From UBA4408 sp002389785 (lineage in GTDB: Bacteria; Bacteroidota; Bacteroidia; UBA4408): a stretch of 64,000 nt of DNA. The position numbers and the translations under genes were made by a program. The stretch's first letter is position 1, and every line of letters starts with the position of its first letter. Shown piece by piece: positions 26,290 through 34,559 of this stretch. Below the pieces are notes generated by a model that was not told the DNA's origin, searched no databases, and worked only from the letters and a program-made list of their open reading frames with translations. The stretch is taken from positions 23,693 through 87,692 of the forward strand of contig DAORJK010000015.1 of the NCBI GenBank assembly GCA_035438985.1, given 5' to 3'.

Positions 26290-27012
26290 TCATTCCAACA
26301 ACATTGGAACATCCATAATCAATACTTCTGCATTCGCTGAATTTGCAACAATTTCAAAGTTTTCAACTTCCCAAATTCCTAAACCATCACGTTCATTTAA
26401 CTCAATCGAATGAATTGTAAAACTACCTGCTAAAACAAAGGCATAAACTCCATTTCCGCTTTTTTTTACTTGGTAGTCAATCTTTACACCTTGGTCTAAT
26501 TTAGTCAAATAAAACCATGCTTGTTGATTAATCCAAACACCAGAGCTGTCTTTATCGGGTGAAACAATTTCTAGCAATTTGTTCTTGCGATCAATTTCAT
26601 TCAAAGTAATTTGATCGTATCTGGGAGGTATATTTCGCTTTTCTGGAAAAATCCAAATTTGAAGAAATTTAACTTCACTATCTTTATTTTTATTGTATTC
26701 ACTATGGGTAATTCCAGTTCCTGCACTCATAATTTGCACATCCCCTTTTTTAATCACAGTAACATTTCCCATGCTGTCTTTATGCTCCAAATCTCCTTCC
26801 AATGGAATTGATATAATTTCCATATTATCATGGGGATGTGTACCAAAGCCCATTCCGGCTGCCACAGTATCATCATTTAAAACACGTAAAACACCAAAAT
26901 GAACTCTTTCGGGATGGTGATAATTTGCAAAACTAAAAGTATGCTTGCTGTGCAACCATCCATGGTTGGCAACACCCCGGCTAGCTGCTTTGTGTAGAAC
27001 TGTTTTCGACAT
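26290..27012 (-). CDS. Pirin-family protein
   Basis: 240 residues with two cupin domains. The metal site of the N-terminal cupin is intact: H59 and H61 in THPHDNMEI, H103 and E105 in THSEYN, the exact pattern of pirins binding iron or zinc. Some bacterial pirins act as quercetinases, others interact with metabolic enzymes or regulators, and the role cannot be told from sequence. Cytoplasmic. It lies 30 bases downstream of the methyltransferase gene on the same strand. Confidence 0.88.
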   Translation of the reverse strand: MSKTVLHKAASRGVANHGWLHSKHTFSFANYHHPERVHFGVLRVLNDDTVAAGMGFGTHPHDNMEIISIPLEGDLEHKDSMGNVTVIKKGDVQIMSAGTGITHSEYNKNKDSEVKFLQIWIFPEKRNIPPRYDQITLNEIDRKNKLLEIVSPDKDSSGVWINQQAWFYLTKLDQGVKIDYQVKKSGNGVYAFVLAGSFTIHSIELNERDGLGIWEVENFEIVANSANAEVLIMDVPMLLE

Positions 27013-27042
27013 AGTGTATGAGTTTATTGGCTACTGTTGCGT

Positions 27043-27918
27043 TTATTTTTTTATGAACAATCCTTTTAAAGTGTCGCCTGCACGAAACAAGGTTAACGTA
27101 GCATTTAAAAGCTTTTTGGCTAGCTTATAAAGCAATTTTGTTTCTGTTTTAGCACGCAATTCCTCATCTTTACTAACACCGTTTGTGTTGCTTGAAGCTG
27201 GGTGGCCAATACTTTTTTGAAACCGGCTAAGTGAAATACCCGTGGTTTGAAATGAATCTATGCTGAAATTTTCAGAACGAAATAAATAGGAAAGCGTTTT
27301 TTGAGTATAATAACTCAGATGCTCAGGATATTCTATAACATTCCATTTACTTTTGAGAGTATACCTTGATACCGAATTAAAATTAGGCGTTGTAACATAC
27401 ACTGCTCCACCCTTTCGGAGAATTTTTGAAAAGTGTTGCAATTCCTCTTTCGGATTATTAATATGTTCAATTACCTCAAAGGAAGTAATCACATCAAAAA
27501 AATTAGGAGGATAATTGATTGCATCCAGTTTTCCTTGATGCATGTGTATTCCCTTTTCCTTACAGATTTTCAATGCTTGATCGGTGTATTCTGTACCATA
27601 TACATTCCAATTTCTACGTTTGGCTGTTTCTAAAAAAAAACCATCACCACATCCAACGTCAATTAAATTATTGGTATTTCTGAATTTTTCAAGAGTATCT
27701 AAGAGCTCATTGTAGCGCTTTATAGTAATCGCCGAAATTGAATTGGTTCTTGGATAAGTTTCGTAATGTGCTATAAGTTCACTTTCGGTTGGAATTTTCT
27801 TTGCAAATACAAAAGTACAATTTGAACATTTGCATAGATGAGCTGCTTCATACCCGTTTAACGCAGGAATTGAATTGGAACCACAAACAGTACAGGAAGT
27901 AAATTCAGAAAGGGCCAT
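27043..27918 (-). CDS. Class I SAM-dependent methyltransferase with zinc-ribbon N-terminus
   Basis: 291 residues from the ATG at 27918; a longer frame to 27972 would add 18 Cys-rich residues with no family support. The N-terminus has two CxxC pairs (SCTVCGSN and CKCSNCTFVF) forming a zinc-ribbon-like knot, as in methyltransferases for sugars or other surface metabolites. The SAM motif is NLIDVGCGDGFFLETA (about 85-100), followed by FDVITSFEVIEHI. It may modify a glycan, quinone or lipid; the acceptor is unknown. The start region overlaps the promoter area of comB on the other strand. Confidence 0.8.
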   Translation of the reverse strand: MALSEFTSCTVCGSNSIPALNGYEAAHLCKCSNCTFVFAKKIPTESELIAHYETYPRTNSISAITIKRYNELLDTLEKFRNTNNLIDVGCGDGFFLETAKRRNWNVYGTEYTDQALKICKEKGIHMHQGKLDAINYPPNFFDVITSFEVIEHINNPKEELQHFSKILRKGGAVYVTTPNFNSVSRYTLKSKWNVIEYPEHLSYYTQKTLSYLFRSENFSIDSFQTTGISLSRFQKSIGHPASSNTNGVSKDEELRAKTETKLLYKLAKKLLNATLTLFRAGDTLKGLFIKK

Positions 27919-28041
27919 AAATATGTATTGGCTTCTACACCAGCAGGTACAAAAAAACAAATTAATCCCCACATCCCAAACAACTATTTATTTCCAATTG
28001 ATTTTCTTTTATTTGTAATTCAAAATAGAGACCTGTATTTG

Positions 28042-28770
28042 ATGGCATATAACGTTCAAGTTTGTTTTTCACCGGCTTCTTTCTCACTGTTTAGGGACGA
28101 TGAAGCAATTGTAGTAGTTATTGATGTGCTAAGAGCAACTTCAGCCATTTGTACTGCCTTTGAGAATGGAGTAAAAAAGATAATTCCGGTTTCCACATTA
28201 GATGAAGCTTTTGATTACAAAAAACAAGGCTTTTTGGTTGCTGCTGAACGCGATGGTTCTATTGTAGAAGGATTTCACTTGGGTAACTCCCCTTTCAGCT
28301 ACATGGATGAAAACCTCAAAGACAAAACAATTGTTCTTACTACAACCAATGGTACCAAAGCCATAAATGCCGCCAAAAATGCACACAAAGTTGCCATCGG
28401 TTCATTTTTAAATTTAAATACCATAGCTGAGTGGCTTTGTGAACAGGAACGGAATGTTATATTGTTATGTGCCGGTTGGAAAGATAAATTTAACATGGAA
28501 GATAGTCTTTTCGCGGGCGCTTTGGCAGAACAATTATTAATTACCAAAAAATTCACCTCAGATTGCGATTCTGCCCGTGCATCCGTGCATTTGTGGAATT
28601 TTGCTTCCGAAGATTTATATCCCTTCTTACGAAATTCATCCCATCGCAATCGCTTAGGACGACTGAATCTCGATAAGGACATTCGTTACTGCCTTACGCC
28701 CAATCAAACCTTTTGCATTCCTGTTTTAGAAGAAGGAGTTCTTATTAAGTTAGAAAAAGATTTAGCCTAA
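28042..28770 (+). CDS. comB: 2-phosphosulfolactate phosphatase (ComB family)
   Basis: 242 residues. The ComB pattern is clear: VVVIDVLRATSAICTAFENG (about 20-39), the central AAERDGSIVEGFHLGNSP, TTTNGTKAINAA and LCAGWKDKFNMEDSLFAG. ComB removes phosphate from 2-phosphosulfolactate, in archaea a step to coenzyme M. Bacteroidota do not make coenzyme M but keep this family; a role in sulfolactate or sulfonolipid chemistry is a guess. The ATG at 28042 gives the family start; the upstream in-frame extension lacks homology. It is the first gene of a five-gene plus-strand run. Confidence 0.82.
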   Translation: MAYNVQVCFSPASFSLFRDDEAIVVVIDVLRATSAICTAFENGVKKIIPVSTLDEAFDYKKQGFLVAAERDGSIVEGFHLGNSPFSYMDENLKDKTIVLTTTNGTKAINAAKNAHKVAIGSFLNLNTIAEWLCEQERNVILLCAGWKDKFNMEDSLFAGALAEQLLITKKFTSDCDSARASVHLWNFASEDLYPFLRNSSHRNRLGRLNLDKDIRYCLTPNQTFCIPVLEEGVLIKLEKDLA

Positions 28771-28777
28771 TTAACTC

Positions 28778-29764
28778 ATGAAAACTAAAAACCATGTGCT
28801 AGTATTGTTGCTGTTGTTAGGGGTTTTTTCCACACATCAACTTTATTCATGGGGCTTTTTTGCGCACAAGCGTATTAATCGAATGGCTGTATTTACCCTT
28901 CCTCCCGAAATGTTTAGTTTCTATAAGAAACACATCGAATACATCACCGATCACGCGACCGACCCCGATAGTCGAAGAAATGTAGTAGCGGACGAAGCAC
29001 CCAGACATTACATCGACTGTGATCATTACGGTACACATCCTTTTGATAGTATTCCTACCTATTGGAAAGCAGCAGTGGCGAAATACAGTGAAGATTCGCT
29101 TAAAGCCTATGGTATTGTTCCTTGGCATATTGAAGTCATGATGTATCGCCTAACAGATGCATTTAAGCAAGGTAACATCGATCGTATTTTAAAGTTATCT
29201 TCCGAAATAGGCCATTATATTGGCGACTCTCATGTGCCCTTGCATACTACTGAAAATTACAATGGACAATTAACCGGACAACGAGGAATACACGGCTTTT
29301 GGGAAAGTCGCATTCCGGAATTAAAAGCCGAAGGTTACGATTATTTTGTTGGACGTGCTGAGTATATTGAAAACCCTTTAAAAAAAGCCTGGGAAACAGT
29401 ACAAGTGAGTTTTTCGGAAAAGGATTCTGTATTGTTATTCGAAGCCGAATTGAGCAAAAAAATACTTAGTGACAAGAAATATAGTTTCGAAAATCGTGGA
29501 ACCACTACTGTTAAAGTTTACTCCGAAGAGTATACAAGCGCCTACGATAAAATGCTTAATGGAATGGTTGAACGACGCATGATGGCAAGCATACTTACCG
29601 TTGGAAGTATGTGGTACACTGCTTGGGTAAATGCCGGACAACCCAATCTCGACCGACTTGATACTAAAGAAGTTTCAGATTCATTGCGAAAAGCGAATGA
29701 AGCTGAAGAGTATTTATGGAAACACGGTAAACCGCTTGAAACGGTAAAAGGACACACGGATTAA
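28778..29764 (+). CDS. Secreted zinc-dependent phospholipase C / S1-P1 nuclease-like protein
   Basis: 328 residues. Signal peptide, with the mature protein starting at Trp25 (SWGFFAHKRIN), as expected for this fold, in which the N-terminal Trp binds zinc. Further metal ligands appear in RHYIDCDHYG, EIGHYIGDSHVPLHTT and GIHGFWES, the H/D/E pattern of the trinuclear zinc phospholipase C and S1/P1 nuclease superfamily. It acts outside the cytoplasm; lipid or nucleic-acid substrate not decidable. The gene starts 8 bases after comB and is co-transcribed. Confidence 0.83.
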   Translation: MKTKNHVLVLLLLLGVFSTHQLYSWGFFAHKRINRMAVFTLPPEMFSFYKKHIEYITDHATDPDSRRNVVADEAPRHYIDCDHYGTHPFDSIPTYWKAAVAKYSEDSLKAYGIVPWHIEVMMYRLTDAFKQGNIDRILKLSSEIGHYIGDSHVPLHTTENYNGQLTGQRGIHGFWESRIPELKAEGYDYFVGRAEYIENPLKKAWETVQVSFSEKDSVLLFEAELSKKILSDKKYSFENRGTTTVKVYSEEYTSAYDKMLNGMVERRMMASILTVGSMWYTAWVNAGQPNLDRLDTKEVSDSLRKANEAEEYLWKHGKPLETVKGHTD

Positions 29765-29785
29765 TTAATGGTAAATTCTGTACTC

Positions 29786-31411
29786 ATGAAACTAAAGAGA
29801 GCCTTATTAGCTGCGTTAGTGATGATTGCTAACACCGCATTTACACAACAATTTTGTACCCATACCGGTATCGATATTGCCAACGAATATCCTCGCGATT
29901 TAATTCAAACTTTTGACGGAGGTTATGCACTATCTGGAAAATCTGATTCAAATTTTACTAGTCGGGCTTTTCTTCAAAAATATACTGCACAAGGTGTTTT
30001 GAGCTGGACAAAAGTTATTCGCAACAACTTCTCATGCGATGCTTATTCGCTTATACAAACTGCCGATAGTGGTCTATTAATGAGCGGTTATGTTAATAAT
30101 GGATCAGCCGGAGGAAATTATGAAATACTACTTGTAAAATTCTCCGCTGCCGGTAATTTGCTCTTTAGTAAAAGAATTGGAAATACAGGCGCTTCAAGCG
30201 ATGAATCGAGTTATGCTTCAGCATTGTGTCCCGATGGAAATCTCGTAATTGCGTGTCAAACGAATAAAAACACCAATTCTGCCATTGATATTCTTGTGAT
30301 AAAAATCTCAACTAACGGAAACATCATTTGGGCAAAAGACTATATAGATGCATATTTCGCTGAAGTTCCAACAGCTATTAAATGCGATCCGGCAGGTAAC
30401 ATTATGGTAAGTGGCTATTTGATACCTGCAATTACAAGTAATCCGATGTTTTATAACATGTTTTTAATAAAACTCAATCCAAGCGGAAAGGTAATTTGGG
30501 CACAAACTTTTGGTGGTAGTCAATTTGACCAGGCGAACTCATTAGCAGTGCTTAATAATTATGAAGGATATGCGATTTGTGGTCGTACTTTATCTTATGG
30601 ATCACCCATTGGCCAAGAACCTGCCTATATTTGTGTGCTTGATACTTCGGGTGCAATAAAATGGTCGAGAACATTTGGATTAACTACCTTTAATTTGTTT
30701 GAATTTAACGACCTGGCAATTACTGCTAACAACGAAGTAATTGCATGTGGATTGATCCAAAACTTAAATGGTATCGATCTTTCAATGGTGGTGAAATATT
30801 CTGCAACAGGAACTAAACTTTGGGAGGTTACTTACAATGACTTCCTACCTTACTTATCTCGATTTACCAATATTGTTCATTTAGGAAATGGACCTGCTGA
30901 ATTTGTTGTTTGTGGTAAAACCAATCAATTTAATTTTTCCGACAACGTTTCCTTTTCTTCCATGGACATGTATGGGTACAATTGCTGCTTCTTGGATACA
31001 ATTACCGGTTTTGTTGAAGATAGTGGTTTTGTTTCAACTCCTTGGAATTTAACGGATAGTTCTACAACTTCAATTGCCGACAATGGAAGTATAGGCCAAA
31101 TTCACAATGCCGGTAGTACTTATAATTATTGCATTAGTACCGGCATTGAAGCTCACTCCAAGAATGCGGTATTTAGTGTTTCGCCTAATCCGGCTAATGA
31201 TCTAATAACTGTAAAATTTTCTACAGCAATTTCATCTACTGCTACATTAACCATACACACTACACTGGGCAAATTAGTTTTATCCAAAACCTTATCGGCC
31301 GGGCAACTTGAGCAACACATCGAATTGAATGAATTAGCAAAAGGCATGTACTTGATTCAAGTTGAAGAAGGTAATGGTATTAAACATTTTCAAAAGCTAC
31401 TGAAGCTTTAA
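29786..31411 (+). CDS. T9SS-secreted beta-propeller-like protein
   Basis: 541 residues from the ATG that opens a good signal peptide (MKLKRALLAALVMIANTAF); an ATG 18 bases earlier is possible. The body consists of repeated blocks of about 55 residues with the pattern GN.ll..kriG ... DGN.viac, e.g. GNTGASSDESSYASALCPDG and FGGSQFDQANSLAVLNNYEG, as in SBBP/beta-propeller secreted proteins of Bacteroidota. A T9SS type A sorting domain (about 465-541; FSVSPNPANDLITVKFS) ends the protein. It is likely a surface or released protein with no enzymatic motif. Follows the phospholipase-like gene closely. Confidence 0.82.
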   Translation: MKLKRALLAALVMIANTAFTQQFCTHTGIDIANEYPRDLIQTFDGGYALSGKSDSNFTSRAFLQKYTAQGVLSWTKVIRNNFSCDAYSLIQTADSGLLMSGYVNNGSAGGNYEILLVKFSAAGNLLFSKRIGNTGASSDESSYASALCPDGNLVIACQTNKNTNSAIDILVIKISTNGNIIWAKDYIDAYFAEVPTAIKCDPAGNIMVSGYLIPAITSNPMFYNMFLIKLNPSGKVIWAQTFGGSQFDQANSLAVLNNYEGYAICGRTLSYGSPIGQEPAYICVLDTSGAIKWSRTFGLTTFNLFEFNDLAITANNEVIACGLIQNLNGIDLSMVVKYSATGTKLWEVTYNDFLPYLSRFTNIVHLGNGPAEFVVCGKTNQFNFSDNVSFSSMDMYGYNCCFLDTITGFVEDSGFVSTPWNLTDSSTTSIADNGSIGQIHNAGSTYNYCISTGIEAHSKNAVFSVSPNPANDLITVKFSTAISSTATLTIHTTLGKLVLSKTLSAGQLEQHIELNELAKGMYLIQVEEGNGIKHFQKLLKL

Positions 31412-31421
31412 GAACAACACT

Positions 31422-32915
31422 ATGAAAAAAATATTAATCGCCAATCGTGGTGAAATTGCTGTGAGGGTAATGCGCACTTGCAAAGAGATGGGAATAAAAA
31501 CGGTTGCTGTTTATTCAGAAGCAGATCGTTTAAGTCCACATGTTAAATATGCCGATGAAGCTGTTTGTATTGGGCCGCCACCTTCGAATCAATCGTATTT
31601 ACTGGGTGATAAGCTTATTGAAGTGTGCAAACAATTAGGAGTGGATGGCATACATCCCGGTTATGGTTTTCTTTCAGAAAATGCTGAATTTGCTCAAAAA
31701 GTGAGTGATGCAAAATTGATTTTTATTGGCCCATCTCCTGAAGCGATGAATATTATGGGCGATAAATTATCGGCTAAAGCAGCGGCTAAGAAATACAATA
31801 TTCCAATGGTTCCCGGGACAGATGGAGCTATTGACGATGTTGAAAAGGCGAAAGTAACTGCTGCCGAAGTGGGATTTCCAATCTTAATAAAAGCATCTGC
31901 CGGAGGCGGTGGAAAAGGAATGCGCATTGTTGAAAGAGCCGAAGACTTCGAAGAACAAATGAAATTGGCAGTGAGTGAAGCTAAATCGGCTTTTGGTAAC
32001 GGCGCTGTGTTTATTGAACGTTATGTAGCCGGTCCGCGACATATAGAAATTCAGGTACTAGGTGATACACATGGTAACATTGTGCATTTATTTGAGCGCG
32101 AATGCAGCATTCAACGTCGACATCAAAAAGTGATAGAAGAAGCACCTTCTAGTGTACTCAGTCCTGCCTTACGCGAAGCAATGGGCAAATGTGCTGTTGA
32201 TGTAGCTCGTGCTTGTAATTATGTTGGTGCCGGTACCGTTGAATTTTTATTGGATGAATCAACTAATTTTTATTTTCTTGAAATGAATACGCGCTTACAG
32301 GTTGAGCATCCTGTAACCGAAATGATTACAGGTGTTGATTTGGTAAAGGAGCAGATTGAAATTGCACGAGGAAAAAAAATAAGCTTTACGCAAAAGGATT
32401 TAAAAATTCTTGGACATTCATTAGAAGTAAGAGTTTATGCCGAAGATCCAACCAATCAGTTTTTACCGGATATAGGTACGCTTCAAACTTATCGCAGGCC
32501 ACAGGGTAATGGTGTTCGTGTTGACGATGGGTTCGAGGAAGGAATGAGCATTCCTATTTACTACGACCCAATGATTTCTAAATTAATATCGTATGGTAAA
32601 AACCGCGAAGAAGCTATCGCTAAAATGTTACGCGCTATTGATGAATACGAAATTGTAGGAGTTCAAACAACTTTAAAATTTTGCAGTTTTGTACTAAAAC
32701 ACGAAGCATTTGTTTCGGGTAATTTTGATACCCATTTTGTGAAAAAATATTTTAGTCCTGATAAATTACAAACAGACGATGTAAATGAAAAAGAGATTGC
32801 CGCCTTGTTAGCTGCCTATCATTACAATGCTGCGAAAAAGCAAGCCGCTTCAAGCTCTTTAGAAAGTGTAAAAATTCAAAGTAATTGGAAAAAAAACCGT
32901 TTGGCTTCCGAGTGA
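31422..32915 (+). CDS. accC: Biotin carboxylase (acetyl/propionyl-CoA carboxylase subunit)
   Basis: 497 residues. Classic biotin carboxylase: KILIANRGEIAVRVMRTC at the start, the glycine-rich ATP loop SAGGGGKGMRIV (about 167), the catalytic and metal region FLEMNTRLQVEHPVTE (about 285-300). It carboxylates the biotin of a carrier protein using ATP and bicarbonate. It is about 50 residues longer than E. coli AccC, with a charged C-terminal tail, as in Bacteroidota acyl-CoA carboxylases, so it may serve a propionyl- or acetyl-CoA carboxylase. No carrier or transferase subunit is adjacent. Confidence 0.88.
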   Translation: MKKILIANRGEIAVRVMRTCKEMGIKTVAVYSEADRLSPHVKYADEAVCIGPPPSNQSYLLGDKLIEVCKQLGVDGIHPGYGFLSENAEFAQKVSDAKLIFIGPSPEAMNIMGDKLSAKAAAKKYNIPMVPGTDGAIDDVEKAKVTAAEVGFPILIKASAGGGGKGMRIVERAEDFEEQMKLAVSEAKSAFGNGAVFIERYVAGPRHIEIQVLGDTHGNIVHLFERECSIQRRHQKVIEEAPSSVLSPALREAMGKCAVDVARACNYVGAGTVEFLLDESTNFYFLEMNTRLQVEHPVTEMITGVDLVKEQIEIARGKKISFTQKDLKILGHSLEVRVYAEDPTNQFLPDIGTLQTYRRPQGNGVRVDDGFEEGMSIPIYYDPMISKLISYGKNREEAIAKMLRAIDEYEIVGVQTTLKFCSFVLKHEAFVSGNFDTHFVKKYFSPDKLQTDDVNEKEIAALLAAYHYNAAKKQAASSSLESVKIQSNWKKNRLASE

Positions 32916-32978
32916 AAAGTGTATTTTAAAAAGTACTAAATTCTTTGAACCGAATTTTATTCAGCTCCTATTTTGTCT

Positions 32979-33317
32979 ATGAAAAATAAAGACCGTGTAA
33001 ATGTAGTGTATTCAACCAATCCTAATTTCAAGTACGAATCACTTGATAGTTCTGAGCCTGTAACGCTTGCTCCGGCCCAACAAAATTTAAAAATTTTTCT
33101 CGATAAAAAACAACGTGCCGGTAAATCGGTAACCCTTATAACCGGTTTTATTGGGACAAGCGAAGATTTAACAGAATTGGGTAAAAAACTTAAATCAAAA
33201 TGTGGTGTTGGGGGCACAGTTAAAGAGGGAGAAATATTGTTGCAGGGTGATTTTAGAGATAAAATTTTTGAACTCTTAACGAAGGAAGGATATAAGGTAA
33301 AAAAAGCTGGAGGATAA
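32979..33317 (+). CDS. SUI1/eIF1-like translation factor (YciH family)
   Basis: 112 residues. The SUI1 fold is seen in KSVTLITGFIGTSEDLTELG, KLKSKCGVGGTVKEGEILLQG and FELLTKEGYKVKKAGG, matching the eIF1 pattern with the GGT.k.g.I.lQGd core. Bacterial YciH can affect start-site fidelity, but it is not essential and its natural role is uncertain. The ATG at 32979 is preferred to a TTG six bases earlier. Its stop lies one base from the stop of the convergent bshA gene. Confidence 0.9.
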   Translation: MKNKDRVNVVYSTNPNFKYESLDSSEPVTLAPAQQNLKIFLDKKQRAGKSVTLITGFIGTSEDLTELGKKLKSKCGVGGTVKEGEILLQGDFRDKIFELLTKEGYKVKKAGG

Positions 33318-33318
33318 T

Positions 33319-34443
33319 TTATTTATTTAGTACCTTATTATAAAGTGCTTCGTATTGAGGCAATATTTTTTCAATATCAAATTTCTTAGCTTGCTCAAAT
33401 GCCTGCATTTTAAATTTTTTCAAAGTACTTTCATTTTCCAACATTGAAATTATTCTTGCAACCATTTGATTCACATCACCTACGTTACACAAATATCCTG
33501 AATATCCATCAATATTAACTTCGGGTAAACCACCGGTGTTAGTTGAAACTACAGGCACCTTGCTAGCCATTGCCTCCAAGGCCGCAAGACCAAAACTTTC
33601 AGTTTCTGAAGGCAAAATAAATACGTCTGCGATTGATAAAATTTGAATTGGATCAGTTACTTTTCCAAGCATGCGAATATCGTTGCAGGTATCGAGTTCT
33701 CTACATAATTTTTCGATGTTGGTGCGCTCAGGTCCATCTCCGATCATTATTAATTTTGAAGGGATTACTTTCCGCACCTTCTCAAACACATGCAGCACAT
33801 CTTCCACGCGTTTTACCTTTCTAAAGTTTGAAATGTGCATCAAAATTTTTTCATCCTTGCCGGCAAACACGCTTCTGCTACAATCAGCTTCATGCTTTTG
33901 GTAATCGGCAATTTTTACAAAATTCGGAATAACTTGAATTTCGCGGGTTACAGCAAAATGCTTATAGGTATCTTCTTTTAAACTTTCACTCACCGAAGTT
34001 ACAGCATCGCTTTGATTAATGGCAAAAGTAATGACCGGTTCAAAGGATGCATCTTTACCAACCAGGGTTATATCGGTTCCATGCAAGGTGGTAATAAATG
34101 GAATATTAATTCCTTGAGACGCCAATATTTGTTTTGCCATGTATGCAGCCGAGGCATGTGGTATAGCATAATGCACATGTAGTAAATCAAGTTTCTCATA
34201 TTTAACTACATCAACCAGTTTACTTGATAATACCAATTCGTAGGGTTGAAAATCAAACAAAGGATAATCAGAAACTGCCACTTCGTGATAAAATATATTC
34301 TCCGAAATAAAATCCAAACGAACCGGTTGACTGTACGATATAAAATGAATTTGATGGCCTTTCAGTGCCAGTTCAATTCCTAGTTCTGTAGCCACTACAC
34401 CACTACCGCCAAATGTGGGGTAACAAACAATTCCAATTTTCAT
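33319..34443 (-). CDS. bshA: N-acetyl-alpha-D-glucosaminyl L-malate synthase BshA
   Basis: 374-residue GT4 glycosyltransferase. It opens MKIGIVCYPTFGGSGVVATELG and carries LHVHYAIPHASAAYMAK, TTLHGTDITLVG and the C-terminal retaining motif ETESFGLAALEAMA (E-x7-E type), the BshA combination. It joins malate and UDP-GlcNAc in the first step of bacillithiol synthesis, the low-molecular thiol used by Bacillota and many Bacteroidota. The partner genes bshB and bshC are not in the window. The gene is convergent with the SUI1 gene. Confidence 0.9.
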   Translation of the reverse strand: MKIGIVCYPTFGGSGVVATELGIELALKGHQIHFISYSQPVRLDFISENIFYHEVAVSDYPLFDFQPYELVLSSKLVDVVKYEKLDLLHVHYAIPHASAAYMAKQILASQGINIPFITTLHGTDITLVGKDASFEPVITFAINQSDAVTSVSESLKEDTYKHFAVTREIQVIPNFVKIADYQKHEADCSRSVFAGKDEKILMHISNFRKVKRVEDVLHVFEKVRKVIPSKLIMIGDGPERTNIEKLCRELDTCNDIRMLGKVTDPIQILSIADVFILPSETESFGLAALEAMASKVPVVSTNTGGLPEVNIDGYSGYLCNVGDVNQMVARIISMLENESTLKKFKMQAFEQAKKFDIEKILPQYEALYNKVLNK

Positions 34444-34559
34444 ACTTCTTAAAAAGTTAGTTTATGCGTGAAATTTAAATTTCAAAATTTAGAGACGGCT
34501 TTTGCTCCACTTGTTTTATTAGATATTAAAACTTGTGTGTTTGTTACATTTTCAAATCC

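Noticed and set aside
29768..29785. Start of the T9SS propeller protein at 29768
   Set aside because: The ATG at 29786 opens a compact signal peptide; the six extra residues add nothing, though the earlier ATG cannot be excluded.
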